A stretch of DNA of 64,000 nt. It comes from Oxytricha trifallax (taxonomy: Eukaryota > Ciliophora > Spirotrichea > Sporadotrichida > Oxytrichidae). Position 1 is the first letter of the stretch. Every line of letters starts with the position of its first letter. This document shows, one piece after another, positions 25,069 to 35,700 of the stretch. The position numbers and the translations under genes were made by a program. The notes under the pieces were generated by a model that saw nothing but the letters and a program-made list of their open reading frames with translations, searched no databases and was not told the DNA's origin. The DNA is taken from the NCBI GenBank assembly GCA_000711775.1, contig ARYC01000327.1, positions 27,178-91,177 on the forward strand. The letters are read 5' to 3'.

Positions 25069-25147
25069 AAAAATAATTTAATTTTTTAATAAGTAATAAA
25101 CATCATTCCACAATGTGAAATGTATAAATAATAAAATATAATTTTTC

Positions 25148-25195
25148 AACTTTGAGGCTGAGACTATTGGACTTACTGCAGCAGATCAAAAATTT
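25148..25195 (+). CDS. Coding islet 12
   Basis: Short islet reading NFEAETIGLTAADQKF in a single plausible frame. It lies 80 bp after islet 11, separated by A/T sequence. Confidence 0.4.
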
Positions 25196-25271
25196 AAATA
25201 GATTTCAATTAAAATATAAATAGCATAAATACTAATAAAACTTTTTTAAAAAATAATTTTAAAAGTATATA

Positions 25272-25310
25272 GATGCCTTTTCATCTGTTGATGTTAGCGT
25301 TGTTATTTCT
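25272..25310 (+). CDS. Coding islet 13
   Basis: Short islet reading DAFSSVDVSVVIS, beta-strand-like. Low support because of its length. Confidence 0.35.
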
Positions 25311-25706
25311 ATAAATTTAATATAATCGTTAATAAAGTTAAGTCAATTCTATATTTTTATAAATTTAATTATTGTTAAAATTGATTATAAATCTTTGGGA
25401 GTGTTATAAATTTTCTTTTAAATTAATTTCTAGTACTTTTATAGAATTTTAGATTTTTTTAGACGCAATATTAATTTATTAGGCATTTCGATTTTGAATA
25501 AAACAAGAAATTATGTCAACAAAATACTATAATAAAATTTATTGAGTTAATCTATATTATAGTAATTATGAACATTTTTAAATCAATCCATTAATTGATA
25601 ATATAAACAGTAAAGTCCTGCAATTTTCAAATAAAATCGTATATGTTAAGTTATTTTTTTTAAAAAATTATAAAAGATAGAGGAAATAATCTTAAATTTA
25701 TAAACA

Positions 25707-25763
25707 GAATTAGGAGAAGAAAAGCTATCCCCAAATCTTGTTGTTGCTTATGGTCTTGCTAAT
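25707..25763 (+). CDS. Coding islet 14
   Basis: Reads ELGEEKLSPNLVVAYGLAN, with a codon choice typical of the other islets. Confidence 0.5.
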
Positions 25764-25992
25764 ATAAATATTATTGAAGTAATTATTACTAAATTAATTA
25801 AAAACGTGGATTTGGAAGACATTTTTAAAAAATAAATTAAATTGCCATTATTGTAAATAAACTTAATAAAGAAATATACAAAAATTCTTATCTGTCAATA
25901 TTTTTTAATTTATTGAGATAAATGCTATATGTATAAAGTATTTTTATTTAAAATGTAAATCATAAATGATTTTCCCATTATTATAATTTAAT

Positions 25993-26082
25993 TTTACTAC
26001 TGCCTCTGAAGGTAAAGTGCATGTCACTGACCCAGACACAGGTATTGTTACTGTTGAACAAGGAGACATTGACAGTATCATA
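25993..26082 (+). CDS. Coding islet 15
   Basis: Reads FTTASEGKVHVTDPDTGIVT and then VEQGDIDS, an Asp/Gly/Thr-rich pattern such as loops of repeated beta-sandwich surface proteins. One of the longest and clearest islets. The TDPDTG motif fits a calcium-binding or adhesin-like turn, but that is inference. Confidence 0.6.
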
Positions 26083-26084
26083 AA

Positions 26085-26930
26085 ATATTAAATATTTAAT
26101 ATCAAATTTTTTTATTCTAAATATCATAAAATAATATATTTATTAAGATCCACAATTATATAATCTTTTTATTACTTTTACACCATTCTGGAATATATAT
26201 GTTATTACAATATCATATTATTTACAAATTTATTAACAATCATTGAATATTAATATTTTAAATAAAACATTTTGATAAATTAATGATTAAAATAAAATAA
26301 AAAATCTAATATGATTTATAAATAGATTTTTCGAGATTTTTTTTAAAATTTGATTTTTATTTAAAATAATTCCTTATAATTAAGATTAAGAAGTATTTTA
26401 TTTAAATTTGTATAAAAGAAATTGTTTTAATAAAAATTCTGATTTTAATAATCTATTTATAGCAAATCATGTGAATAGTAAATAAAGACAAGAATTAAAA
26501 TTATTAGATTGAAATCAATAAAATAAATTAATACTGTTTTAAAACAAATTTTATAATTTTTTAAATAAGAGAGTCAATCAAAGTTCAATATAAATTAGAT
26601 TTTAATTATTATAAAAGAATATCACTTGAAAAAATTTACTTTTTAACTTAATATTTCATATAAATTTATCAATCAGATTGAGATTATATTATTATAATAT
26701 TTTGAGATTTTAAGAATTATTATAAAAACATTAATTTAGGTTTGAATTTAATTTTTAATCTTATAAGTTAGTTCAAATATGAGATAAAATGATTTCTATT
26801 CATTTATTATATTAATTGTTAAATTATTTACTAATAAATATTTTTGCATTATTATTTAAAATTATAAATGATATTTTTATAATAAATCAACAATTCAATA
26901 AGATTTATTTATACTTTTACATATTATCAA
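26085..26930. other. AT-rich interruption DNA
   Basis: No supportable feature. The plus-strand ORF that starts near 26816 is A/T noise joined to islet 16. Confidence 0.5.
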
Positions 26931-26935
26931 TTAAT

Positions 26936-27004
26936 TTTTTTGACAGCATCATCGGCTGGTCATACATGTACACTCAAGTTAGTGACTCTGTTGTTATTGT
27001 AATA
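26936..27004 (+). CDS. Coding islet 16
   Basis: Reads DSIIGWSYMYTQVSDSVVIV. Bounded by A/T on both sides; no family signal. Confidence 0.5.
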
Positions 27005-27172
27005 TATTTATATAACATGATAATTTGGAATAATTTAGTGTCAATTTATTTCATTTTACTAATTATTTTTAATTAGGAGGGAATGAGTAAAATAAAACAG
27101 TCATCTATATTTCTTAAAAATTAAGTAAAATAAAATAAAAAATCAATCTAAATCTAATTTTTTTTTTATAAT

Positions 27173-27229
27173 AGCAACATGACTTCTCAACACGGTCTTG
27201 ATTTCGTTGTTCAACCATTTACAATTAAT
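27173..27229 (+). CDS. Coding islet 17
   Basis: Reads SNMTSQHGLDFVVQPFTIN. It aligns with AGEEFVVDPYTIAY of islet 6. Confidence 0.5.
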
Positions 27230-27234
27230 ATATA

Positions 27235-27960
27235 AGTTTCTTGAAAAATTATAAATATATTCATACATTTAATATAAATATAGAGTAAAATTTATTAACT
27301 CATTAAAATTGATGGTTTAATCAATTTTTTCAGCATAATTTTTAAGGTTAATGAGAAGTTTTCTTAATTTTTCCTATAAATTATAGAAGGTAGAGAATAT
27401 TAAGATTCTATATGATTTTAAATTATAATTTTTTTAAAAAAAGGCATTAACTTATAAAGATATAATAATATCAATATAGTAAAGAAAAAATTGTTAAAAA
27501 AATACACAAATTATTGCTTTAATATTTCTTATTTAAGTGTATTACTAATATGATAAACCTTATTATTAAATTCTTTTAATTGAAAAGTAATGGCTTTACA
27601 GAAGATAGTTTAAAGCATTATAAACTCTTTTCTTGTTTGCAAAATAATTTAGATATGTTTCAGATCAACTTCACATCTTTTTATTATAATGAAATGAATT
27701 TTTATTTTTTATGATTAGAATGGTGTAGAAATATTTAATAAAATGAAGATGTAATATTTGTATTTATAAAAGTAGCTAGACATTACCTAAATTAAGTATA
27801 TATATAAATCAAATAATATAAGTTAAGTAACATAAAATTTAGTCTAGATTTTATGAATTTATTTTTGATTTTAGTAATAATACTACTAAGATGTTAAAGT
27901 CTTTTAAATTCTTTTTTTTAGAGTAAATATGAAAATTTTAATTCTAATAAATGCAATTTT
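27235..27960. other. AT-rich DNA
   Basis: A plus-strand frame near 27.59-27.71 kb (FTEDSLKHYKLFSCLQNN) looks somewhat coding but is too short and isolated to call. Confidence 0.4.
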
Positions 27961-27965
27961 GATTG

Positions 27966-28022
27966 AACCCCGCAGGTGAACTCGGTCTTGAATCTATGGT
28001 TGGCGAAGAATTCTCGTACAAT
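27966..28022 (+). CDS. Coding islet 18
   Basis: Reads NPAGELGLESMVGEEFSYN. Comparable with islet 6 (DLAVQAGEEFVV). Confidence 0.55.
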
Positions 28023-28073
28023 TATATAATTTTCTATTAATTTTAGTATTATAGCTTTTTAAATTAAGATATT

Positions 28074-28142
28074 TACAACGTCACAGTTAGAAACATTCTT
28101 TCAGGCAGACGTCAAGGTCCCCTCTCTATCCTCATTAGAATA
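28074..28142 (+). CDS. Coding islet 19
   Basis: Reads YNVTVRNILSGRRQGPLSIL and then IRI. Same plan as islet 11. It follows islet 18 after about 50 bp of A/T, which could be a very small interruption. Confidence 0.55.
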
Positions 28143-28149
28143 TAAACTT

Positions 28150-29235
28150 TAATATATTACATTTCTATTTTTTTCAAATTTAGAAGAATTAGAGTGAAAA
28201 AGATTTTCATGAAAATTTAATATTTAAGTTATTCATTAACTTATTAATTACTATCCACAAAAAAGTAATTTACTAAAATACTCACTTTTCCATTTATATA
28301 GTGAAAATTGATAAATTATAGTTTTGCTTTATGATTGAAAATGAAAATTTTAATGATTTATTTTGTTATAAAATGAAAGGCAAAATATTTTGGAAGGAGA
28401 CTAAAAAATGTTAATTTTTTATAATGCATTATTTTAATAAAGAATTGAAGTATAAGAATCTTACTATCACCTATCATGTTCACTGAAAGAATAAGAGTTT
28501 TTATTATCACACATTGTTATTTTTATGCTTAAAATTAGCTTTAAAAATCTTAATTATTGAATTCTGTCTTTCAATTATTAACTTAATTAGATATTAGAAA
28601 ATATTAACTCTAAAGGGTTTAGTACATATGTCTTTGTATACAGAAAATTCTTTCAATGTTAATTGTTGTTTAATTTTCTAAAAAGAAATAATTATATGAG
28701 ATGAATTCAAGGTATTTTGAAATCTGTTATATTAATCTCTCTTATTAACAAATATTAAAATGCTTAATTTATATTTGGTATTAAATTCTATGATTAATTT
28801 TTACTAAAAAGACTAAAAAGTTGTTAAATGTGTTCTAAAAATTAATTGAAATTGATTGAAAATTAATATGAGTATTATTTGATTAATGCCAGCTTGCTTA
28901 GAATTCGATTCTACCCAATTATCTGAGATAAAAATAAAATCTATATTTTAATTATATTTTAATGTATTTCTTATTACAAAAATATAATAGACTCAATAAA
29001 ATTAATTTGATAATATAAATAAAAATTATTTTACCTAATTGTTTGTCATAAAGTTAAGTCCTTTGTATAATCGAACATTAATTTATTTTTTGTATATGAT
29101 AACATCAATTGAAAATTAAATTAAATTATTTTTGCACTATTTATTTTCTTAAAAAATGAATGATTAATATAATTCTTTAGTCTTGTAGATAATAATATTT
29201 CATTTATTTTTATCAATAATCATAGTGCAATATTT
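28150..29235. other. AT-rich DNA with doubtful ORF
   Basis: A plus-strand frame from ATG near 28373 stays fairly protein-like over about 110 codons apart from one TGA. I judge this not distinguishable from chance. Confidence 0.4.
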
Positions 29236-29238
29236 ATA

Positions 29239-29280
29239 ATAGAGCTTCAAGGACCAGAAGCTGACAGTCCTTTCCAATTA
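29239..29280 (+). CDS. Coding islet 20
   Basis: Short islet reading IELQGPEADSPFQL. Supported only by composition. Confidence 0.4.
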
Positions 29281-29373
29281 AATTAAAATAATTGCTCTTA
29301 ATAGTGTTTCAATATGATTTTGAATATTAAAGTTGCTCCAATAAATAAATAGAATAATAAAATGATATATTTA

Positions 29374-29496
29374 AGAATCCAAGGTTGGGAATATGTTGAC
29401 TACGATAACGAGTATAGAGTCTTCCTTAGAGGACTTGGCAAAAATGACGGAGTTGAAAAAGACTCAGTCTCATTCGTTGTCACTGGAACTCATTTT
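29374..29496 (+). CDS. Coding islet 21
   Basis: Longest islet: RIQGWEYVDYDNEYRVFLRG, then LGKNDGVEKDSVSFVVTGTHF. The YRVFLRGLGKND part corresponds to VFLGY...LNP in islets 2 and 10. Aromatic and acidic residues alternating with Val suggest beta strands. Confidence 0.6.
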
Positions 29497-29499
29497 CAA

Positions 29500-30036
29500 T
29501 TTATTTATTATAATATTATTAAAAAAATTAGAGTAATTTATTCAAATATTAAGATAGTATTTTGATTTTGCAAATATTTAATTTTTAAATAAATAGTATT
29601 CAGAAACATATGAAAAATAATTGTTTTAGAAATCTTTTAATTTATTAAATCATAATATTAATAACAGAACTCAAGTATATTAATATTTAAATACATTTAT
29701 TATTGATAAAATATTTAAAAAATGAAAATTATATTATTTTAACAAATATTTGCTATAATTCGTTCAAAATTTTCTAAGGAATCTTATAACTTTAATGATT
29801 TAACTATTTTTGAAAGATTTTATGCTATTATTTTTAAAGGTTTTGATTCAAAAAACCATTTTAAATTAAATCTTTTTAAAAAAAACAAATGTTTGAAAAA
29901 TCAAAATACCTGACTGAATATTTTAAGAATTATTATTAATTTTCTCATTTCGTTAGATTAATTATTAAAAAGCAATATTTAATTTTCTATCCAAATGAAT
30001 TTAAATCCCTGTTTAAATATATATATTTATAGAATT
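29500..30036. other. AT-rich interruption DNA
   Basis: No supportable feature. Confidence 0.5.
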
Positions 30037-30041
30037 AAAAA

Positions 30042-30128
30042 GTGTGGTACGGTACTTGTCTCTCAAGAAGATTCCAAGCAGCCCCACTAAATACCTTCTA
30101 CACCAACGTATATGCTTCAGTTACTTAT
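30042..30128 (+). CDS. Coding islet 22
   Basis: Reads VWYGTCLSRRFQAAPLNTFY and then TNVYASVT. A TGT cysteine and an Arg-Arg pair are present. It may follow islet 21 in the assembled gene, since both have a G-T at the possible junction (VTGT and YGTC), but I see no unambiguous pointer. Confidence 0.55.
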
Positions 30129-30732
30129 TTATTAAAATAAGTAAATATTCTATAATTAAACAATCTTTTTTCATATAATTAATATATAATTACTGCTTGA
30201 ACGACAATATGATGAAAGTTAGTTGCTATAATCAAGGCAACTTACACATTTAAATCATGAGTTTAAATATTACTCTGCACTCATAATGCATTCATTAAAT
30301 TAAAGTGGATTTAATTACTAATTTATAAATTATATAAAAAATATAATATTTTGATTGTAATCTCACACATAGTTAAGCTAATTTTATATTTACTCATTTA
30401 ATTGTTTAACAATCTAAGTCTTATAATTCATTTATTTTATTCAAATAAATTCAAATATTTTAAATAAATTATAGAAAATATATAATTATATTTAGAGAAT
30501 TTACAAGTCTAATGTAACTACTTCTATCAATATTTTTTACATTTTCGTTTATTCCATTTCACACAGAGAGATTTCATTCATTTTTCATTTTATTTCTCAA
30601 ATTCTATCGCTCATGTTAACTTAAGAAAATATATAATGATCGTAAAATAGCTGAATATATTTTATATTAAATATTGAATTTAAATATTTACAATTGTTTT
30701 ACTAATTAATTAATATATTTTTATTGAGGAGA

Positions 30733-30804
30733 GACATTTGTCATGATAACTTCACATTGATAGGCGGTATTTGTCAAGAACTCATCTGGCATGGAGGCAC
30801 TTGA
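30733..30804 (+). CDS. Coding islet 23 (possible C-terminus)
   Basis: Reads DICHDNFTLIGGICQELIWH, then GGT and TGA (30802-30804). Two cysteines and an NFT sequon fit a secreted or surface protein. The TGA could be the real stop of the fragmented gene. The last plus-strand islet before the oppositely oriented fragment. Confidence 0.45.
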   Translation, partial: DICHDNFTLIGGICQELIWHGGT

Positions 30805-30937
30805 TTATATAAATATTAACTATTTATCATATCTATGAATTACTAAAATGTCATTTGTCACTTCTAGCTTAGCTTCTCTTACTTCTTTCTTAAGATATTT
30901 TAACAACAATTACTAAAATTTATCAACAATTCATCTA

Positions 30938-31432
30938 TTATTTTGATTTATTTATTATTCCATAGATATAAATTAATTTAGGAATAAAAAGTGAATGATC
31001 ATTAATAGTATAAAAAATAATAAATGATAGTCCTCTGCCCTCATTGGTTACAAATATATGGGAATCACTCTCAAATTTAAGATCCAATAAAGCAAATGTA
31101 ATCAAGGCACTAGCTGAGTTATCTGCATTTTTAAATGTTTTATTTGAAATTGTAAGAGTATTTATACATGAAAAATATAAACAGGTTTGCATTTTTATAT
31201 TTAACTAAAACTAATTTTATTAATTTTTTACACGGTTTCTGCATTTTTAATGAAACTGGAAGTTAAAAATGGCTTTCCCTAAGCCTAATCTCCAGAGCAT
31301 ATATATTCACAGTAATCTACGAAAAACTGATTGATCATGAATCGAGTAGCTTGTTGAGTTTGATTAATCTGTTTGAAGTAGTTCGTGTCTACGTATTCAT
31401 TGGTTTACTGTAATTCTTCAAATTTAAGTCTG
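30938..31432 (-). CDS. Unassigned split gene fragment
   Basis: Two minus-strand blocks. The upstream block (about 31237-31432) reads ELQQTNEYVDTNYFKQINQT and INQFFVDYCEYICSGDQ, then TSSFIKNAE. The downstream block (about 30960-31134) reads KNADNSASALITFALLDLKF and ESDSHIFVTNEGRGLSF. The 13-mer TCTGCATTTTTAA (plus strand) at 31238-31250 and 31122-31134 marks both edges of the interruption. Joining at this pointer keeps the frame, giving SSFIKNADNSASALI. The spacing of short strands and Asn turns is reminiscent of parallel beta-helix surface proteins, but this is a guess. Both ends of the gene are missing. Confidence 0.6.
31135..31250. other. IES bounded by 13-nt pointer
   Basis: A/T-rich 116-bp segment (including one pointer copy) whose removal at TCTGCATTTTTAA joins two minus-strand coding blocks in frame. 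The left pointer copy is 31122-31134 and the right is 31238-31250. This is the arrangement of an internal eliminated sequence in spirotrich germline DNA. Confidence 0.6.
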
Positions 31433-31642
31433 GTATTTTATATAAAGAAATTTTGGATTTATAAATTTATAGTAATTTAATAAATACTAACGACTTATTT
31501 CTTTTTATTAGGTTTAAGTGATAAAAGATTTAAAAATTCTTCCTCTTTAAATAGATAAAAATTTAAATTAAAAATAACAAGTTCATTAAATTAAGGTTTG
31601 TGAAATGGTAAAATTAATAATAAATATATCTATAATTAAAAA

Positions 31643-32357
31643 ATGAAGGTGACTTTCTCAGTGCCAGACGAGTACCCATGTATAGTCCTTGCAATTATAG
31701 CACTTTGCTCCCTTTGTTAAGTAGTAGCTATGGCTATTGTAGTTCCAGCTCGCAAGAAATACTTCAGTGCACAGCATATGAAGCAGTTTAGTGAGGAGCA
31801 TTAATAAGTACAATTATTTTAGCTTATTGTTCATGATATTACAATCCTTAGATAATCATGAATTACTGCTATAGATAGCTATGTTAAAAAATATAAAAAA
31901 GCATAAAAAGAACTTCCCAGATCACAGAACACCCATGATGGGTTTCCCAGATGTTGGCTCAGGCAGATTTGCAATGAAATTGCCCTATAAGGATTGGTAT
32001 GCCATGAATAATGCCTTCAGAGTTCATCTCAACTTGGTGGAGCAACTCCCTATACTCGTTGTCTTCCTACTTGTCAACGGATTAATATTGATAAATTTTA
32101 AAGCATTTTACATGAATCATCACCATTAATTGAATTGAAAAAGGCTAAACTAAAAAATTTAAATCAACTATTTTTCAAGTTAAGTAATAGTTCCATATTT
32201 AACAGTTTGGATTGCTTGGTATAGCGTAGTTGGCAGAATTATTTACACAGTTGGTTATATATGGAAGGGGCCTGATGCTAGACTACTTGGTGCGATCACT
32301 ACTTTGGCACCAATTTACTTAACTAGTTTCTACTCGATTTATGTTATGTCAAAATGA
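31643..32357 (+). CDS. MAPEG-family membrane protein (GST-like)
   Basis: Three blocks. Block 1 from ATG 31643 encodes FSVPDEYPCIVLAIIALCSL, a membrane segment, then VVPARKKYFSAQHMKQFSEE. Block 2 (31905 to about 32075) encodes NFPDHRTPMMGFPDVGSGRF and VHLNLVEQLPILVVFLLVNG, the Asn-Glu helix typical of MAPEG proteins. Block 3 (about 32205-32357) encodes VVGRIIYTVGYIWKGPDARL and a last membrane helix, ending SIYVMSK and TGA. The GR..Y..GY..GP..R pattern is the classic signature of microsomal glutathione S-transferase and leukotriene C4 synthase relatives. About 150 residues and four membrane helices, as usual for the family. TAA inside block 1 must be Gln. The exact enzyme (glutathione transferase or peroxidase) cannot be told. 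Confidence 0.85.
31802..31904. other. IES bounded by AGCAT pointer
   Basis: AGCAT at 31797-31801 ends MAPEG block 1 and AGCAT at 31900-31904 begins block 2. Removing 103 bp at this repeat gives EEHKKNFPDH in frame. The interior is A/T-rich with no GT..AG intron borders at these exact points, so elimination rather than splicing is favoured. Confidence 0.6.
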
Positions 32358-32359
32358 TT

Positions 32360-32710
32360 TCATTATTTATGGAATTTCCTTACTTAAAATAAAATTAAGT
32401 ATGATTTTATAAATTATATTTAATGTCAAAGCATTTATTATTCTGAAATAATAAAAAAAGGTGAAACTCTTGGAATATATAAAGAATGATTGATTGATCA
32501 ATAATTATGGTAATATCTTTTATGTTATTTTACTAATTCTTTCAATTAAAAAAAATAAATAATAAGACTTAAAACTATGAAGTTAATTTATTCCTAAATT
32601 GTTAAGATTAAAGATATTATTGAAACTAAATAATCTTTTAAGGAAATTTTTGTTTTGAACATAATAATAAAATAAAAATAAATTTAAGCCTGAATCATTA
32701 ATGTGTCTTT
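32360..32710. other. Intergenic, convergent gene ends
   Basis: The MAPEG gene ends at 32357 and the large minus-strand gene at 32714; both 3' ends face this A/T-rich spacer. In the macronucleus the two genes probably lie on separate nanochromosomes, with telomeres added within this gap. Confidence 0.4.
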
Positions 32711-32713
32711 TTA

Positions 32714-35700
32714 TCATCACTTAGCTTTAGAGTAATTTTGTTTGTGCCACCCAACATTCTTGAGAATTCTTTCTTGCTTCATCATTTGTTGTTGACTCTC
32801 AGCACCGTAAATATCGCTCTCCTTGCTTGCTGGGGCATCAAATTTAGGTGGATTGCACTCTCTAATTATGGAGCCAAGGTTGTCGCTTAGAACTAGGACA
32901 GCAAATTTCTTAACTTTAAAGCATAAGTTTTCCATACATAAAGCATTACATTAGCATATAATAAAATTCATTTAAATATGTAAAAACTTGACTGAGTTTG
33001 CTGCCGCTAGTTTAAGCATATTCAAACTTGCCTCTAATATCGGTATAACCATCTCTGAAGAAATTTCCAGCACTAGTGGAATCATCCTTCTTTTGATAGA
33101 AGACTTTAACATAGACCTTGGGTAATGGCAATCCATGAACATCTGTGACTTTAAGTTCACCGTAAGCTTCTTGAATCACAACCTTAATTTGAGTGGAGTA
33201 GTAAGTTTTGAAGATTTACATGCCTTCTCCGTTGAATTCAATTACCATATTCTAGTTCTTCAAGTTTTCAGGGATCTCTAGATCAATTTTTTAAGGCTAT
33301 TGGAGATAAGTTGCGGAATCTATTGAAGTATTCAGGTCAACATTACTGAGGTCTCTTTCGATCACATGACAAGGTTTGACATAAGAGAATTCTTCAGTGT
33401 TTTCTTTCAAGAATGGAGTTCTAGAGAATAAGATTTCAGCATCTATGATGTAAAACTTTATAGCTATTTGCTTGATATTTGCAACCTCTAAGCTAATCTT
33501 CTACTTCTCTCCAGAGACATCGACATCAAGTCTTGGCTCTTTGGCGATAGATTATTTCATCTTTTGTTTCTTCTGTTCATCACTCATATTTTCGTCATCA
33601 ATTTCTTAAATATCCTCGATCTCTCCATCAAATTCATTAAGCTGGTCTAAGATTTCTAAGAAAGCCATTCTCCAAGAGGCAATTGGATAATCCTCATACT
33701 TTCTAACCAAAGCTCTAGCAGTTTTAAAACTTTCTGATTAGCCAGTAAAGAAATCGAAGTAAGCTTGGAAATAATCATATTAAAGCTTAAGAGTTGCATC
33801 TGAACTATCTTCAATCTTGATAGTTGCCAACACATTTATGGCTTCTTAGATTCTGTCTTGGAGTTATAAATAGTAAACCATTTACATTCTGTCCGCTAAA
33901 TTGAATTCTTTGCTTTCAGTTAATCGTTTCAAGAATCTATCATAGGTCTTTCTAACGTTTCTATTCAATGTCCAGTTTTGAACATCGCCAACTTGGTGTG
34001 CTCTAGAGTTAATCATTGGGTAATAATCGAAATGCTTGATTTCTTTGTCAAATTCATTGTAGCTTATCAATCTTGAGTGGAAGACTTTACCGAGAAGCTT
34101 CTTCAAGTTATGAGTTTGGTTTTAAGTTAAGAACTCAATAGCAGAATCTTCATCTGAGTGATAGAGTGAAAATTTCCATACTTCTTCAAAGTAGATAAAC
34201 CTAAATCTCAACACTTGCACAACTTTAAGGTAAAACTCTCTTTCTTTCAACATCCACATCAAGTCAGTAAGATTGAATCCTCTGTCATACTTATAAAGAT
34301 TTTCAGTTCTTAAGAATTCTAGAATGTCCTCTTTATTTCCACTTTAAACAATATCTCTGAAGGTCTCTTTCTTGTTAATTGAAAGTCTGTTAACTACCTT
34401 CAATTCGTTTGTCTGAGCTCTTGCTATGATTTCGTCGTTCTCAGACACATTTGAAGGGAAATGTGTGAAAGTGCCTTCTTGAGGGAAGTAGAAATAGAAC
34501 AAAAGTTTTTGTGTGGTGTATGGTGACAAACTTTAAGGAATCGACTTCATGTATTTTGTCAGCTCTATAGGTAGGGCTCCTTATGGAATCTGATATAGAA
34601 TTGAAAATTCTTTTTATTGAGGAGTGAGTGAACTAATTATCTCAAAGATTGTTCACTTGATTATTAAGAATCTGCTTTATCATAATGAAAGAATTGACTT
34701 CTTTCTTAAAGAGTATTAGATTGTTAGCTGCTTAAATTGATAGTCCTCTCCAAGAAAATAATAAGCAATTGTATATAAGAAAGTTTAATTGAAACCTTTA
34801 TTCTAAGTCTGGTGTTACTTTTAGTTTCATTGTACCTTTGCATAATATCATCACCTCCAAAAAGGTCCATATTGTTGCTTGAGTAATAATAATCTTATTA
34901 ATAAGCTGCTGGTTGAACCCTTTTAATAAAAATATAATAAACGATAAAACCTGTTAAGCATCATGTTTTATTAAGGTGCATTTCTATTTACAATTTTACT
35001 CCATTTAATTATTAAAGTAAAATCGATTATTATTAATTTTAATATAAAAATTATTTCTGGCAGCTCCATAGCCTGCACCACCCATCATCTATTACGGTGC
35101 AGCAAAATTGCTGAACAGAGCCTGCTACTATTGTATCTACTGCTACTACTGCATCATCATTTGTGGTTAGCCCATCATTGGCTGTGCAGCAGATATATAT
35201 GTTGGTGCTGGGTTATATGTTGGTGAAATTGTTGTGCCTCCAAACAAACCTCCTCCTGATGGCATTGCTTAACCAAAACCTCCAGCTCCTCCCATTGGAG
35301 GAGTCTAATTAAATGCTGGGGCACCAAAAGAAAAGTTATTTAAGGAGGCATCTGCAAATGGATCTTGACCTCCAAAAAGATTGATTGGTTAACCATTGAG
35401 ATCAGCATTCAATAATAAATTATATAAAAAGCACAAATTTTATAAGATAAAGGATAATTAATATTACTTATTCTGTGCTTTTTGCATGTTAAGATTAAGG
35501 ACAGTGTCAAATATTCTATTTTATTGGTTTCTATCATTCAATCATATAATTATATTTGTTTATCGATTATATTTATTAAGTATTATAAATTGCCCTCTAA
35601 ATAATCTCTTCTAGAGCTCATATTTCCTAAAATCCTCTTGGCATCTACTAATTAATTATTTAATGCACAAATTTTTATTATAATTAGAACACTATAATAA

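Noticed and set aside
26816..27076. ORF of 86 codons
   Set aside because: Mostly Ile/Asn/Phe/Tyr from A/T noise; only the islet at 26936-27004 has coding composition.
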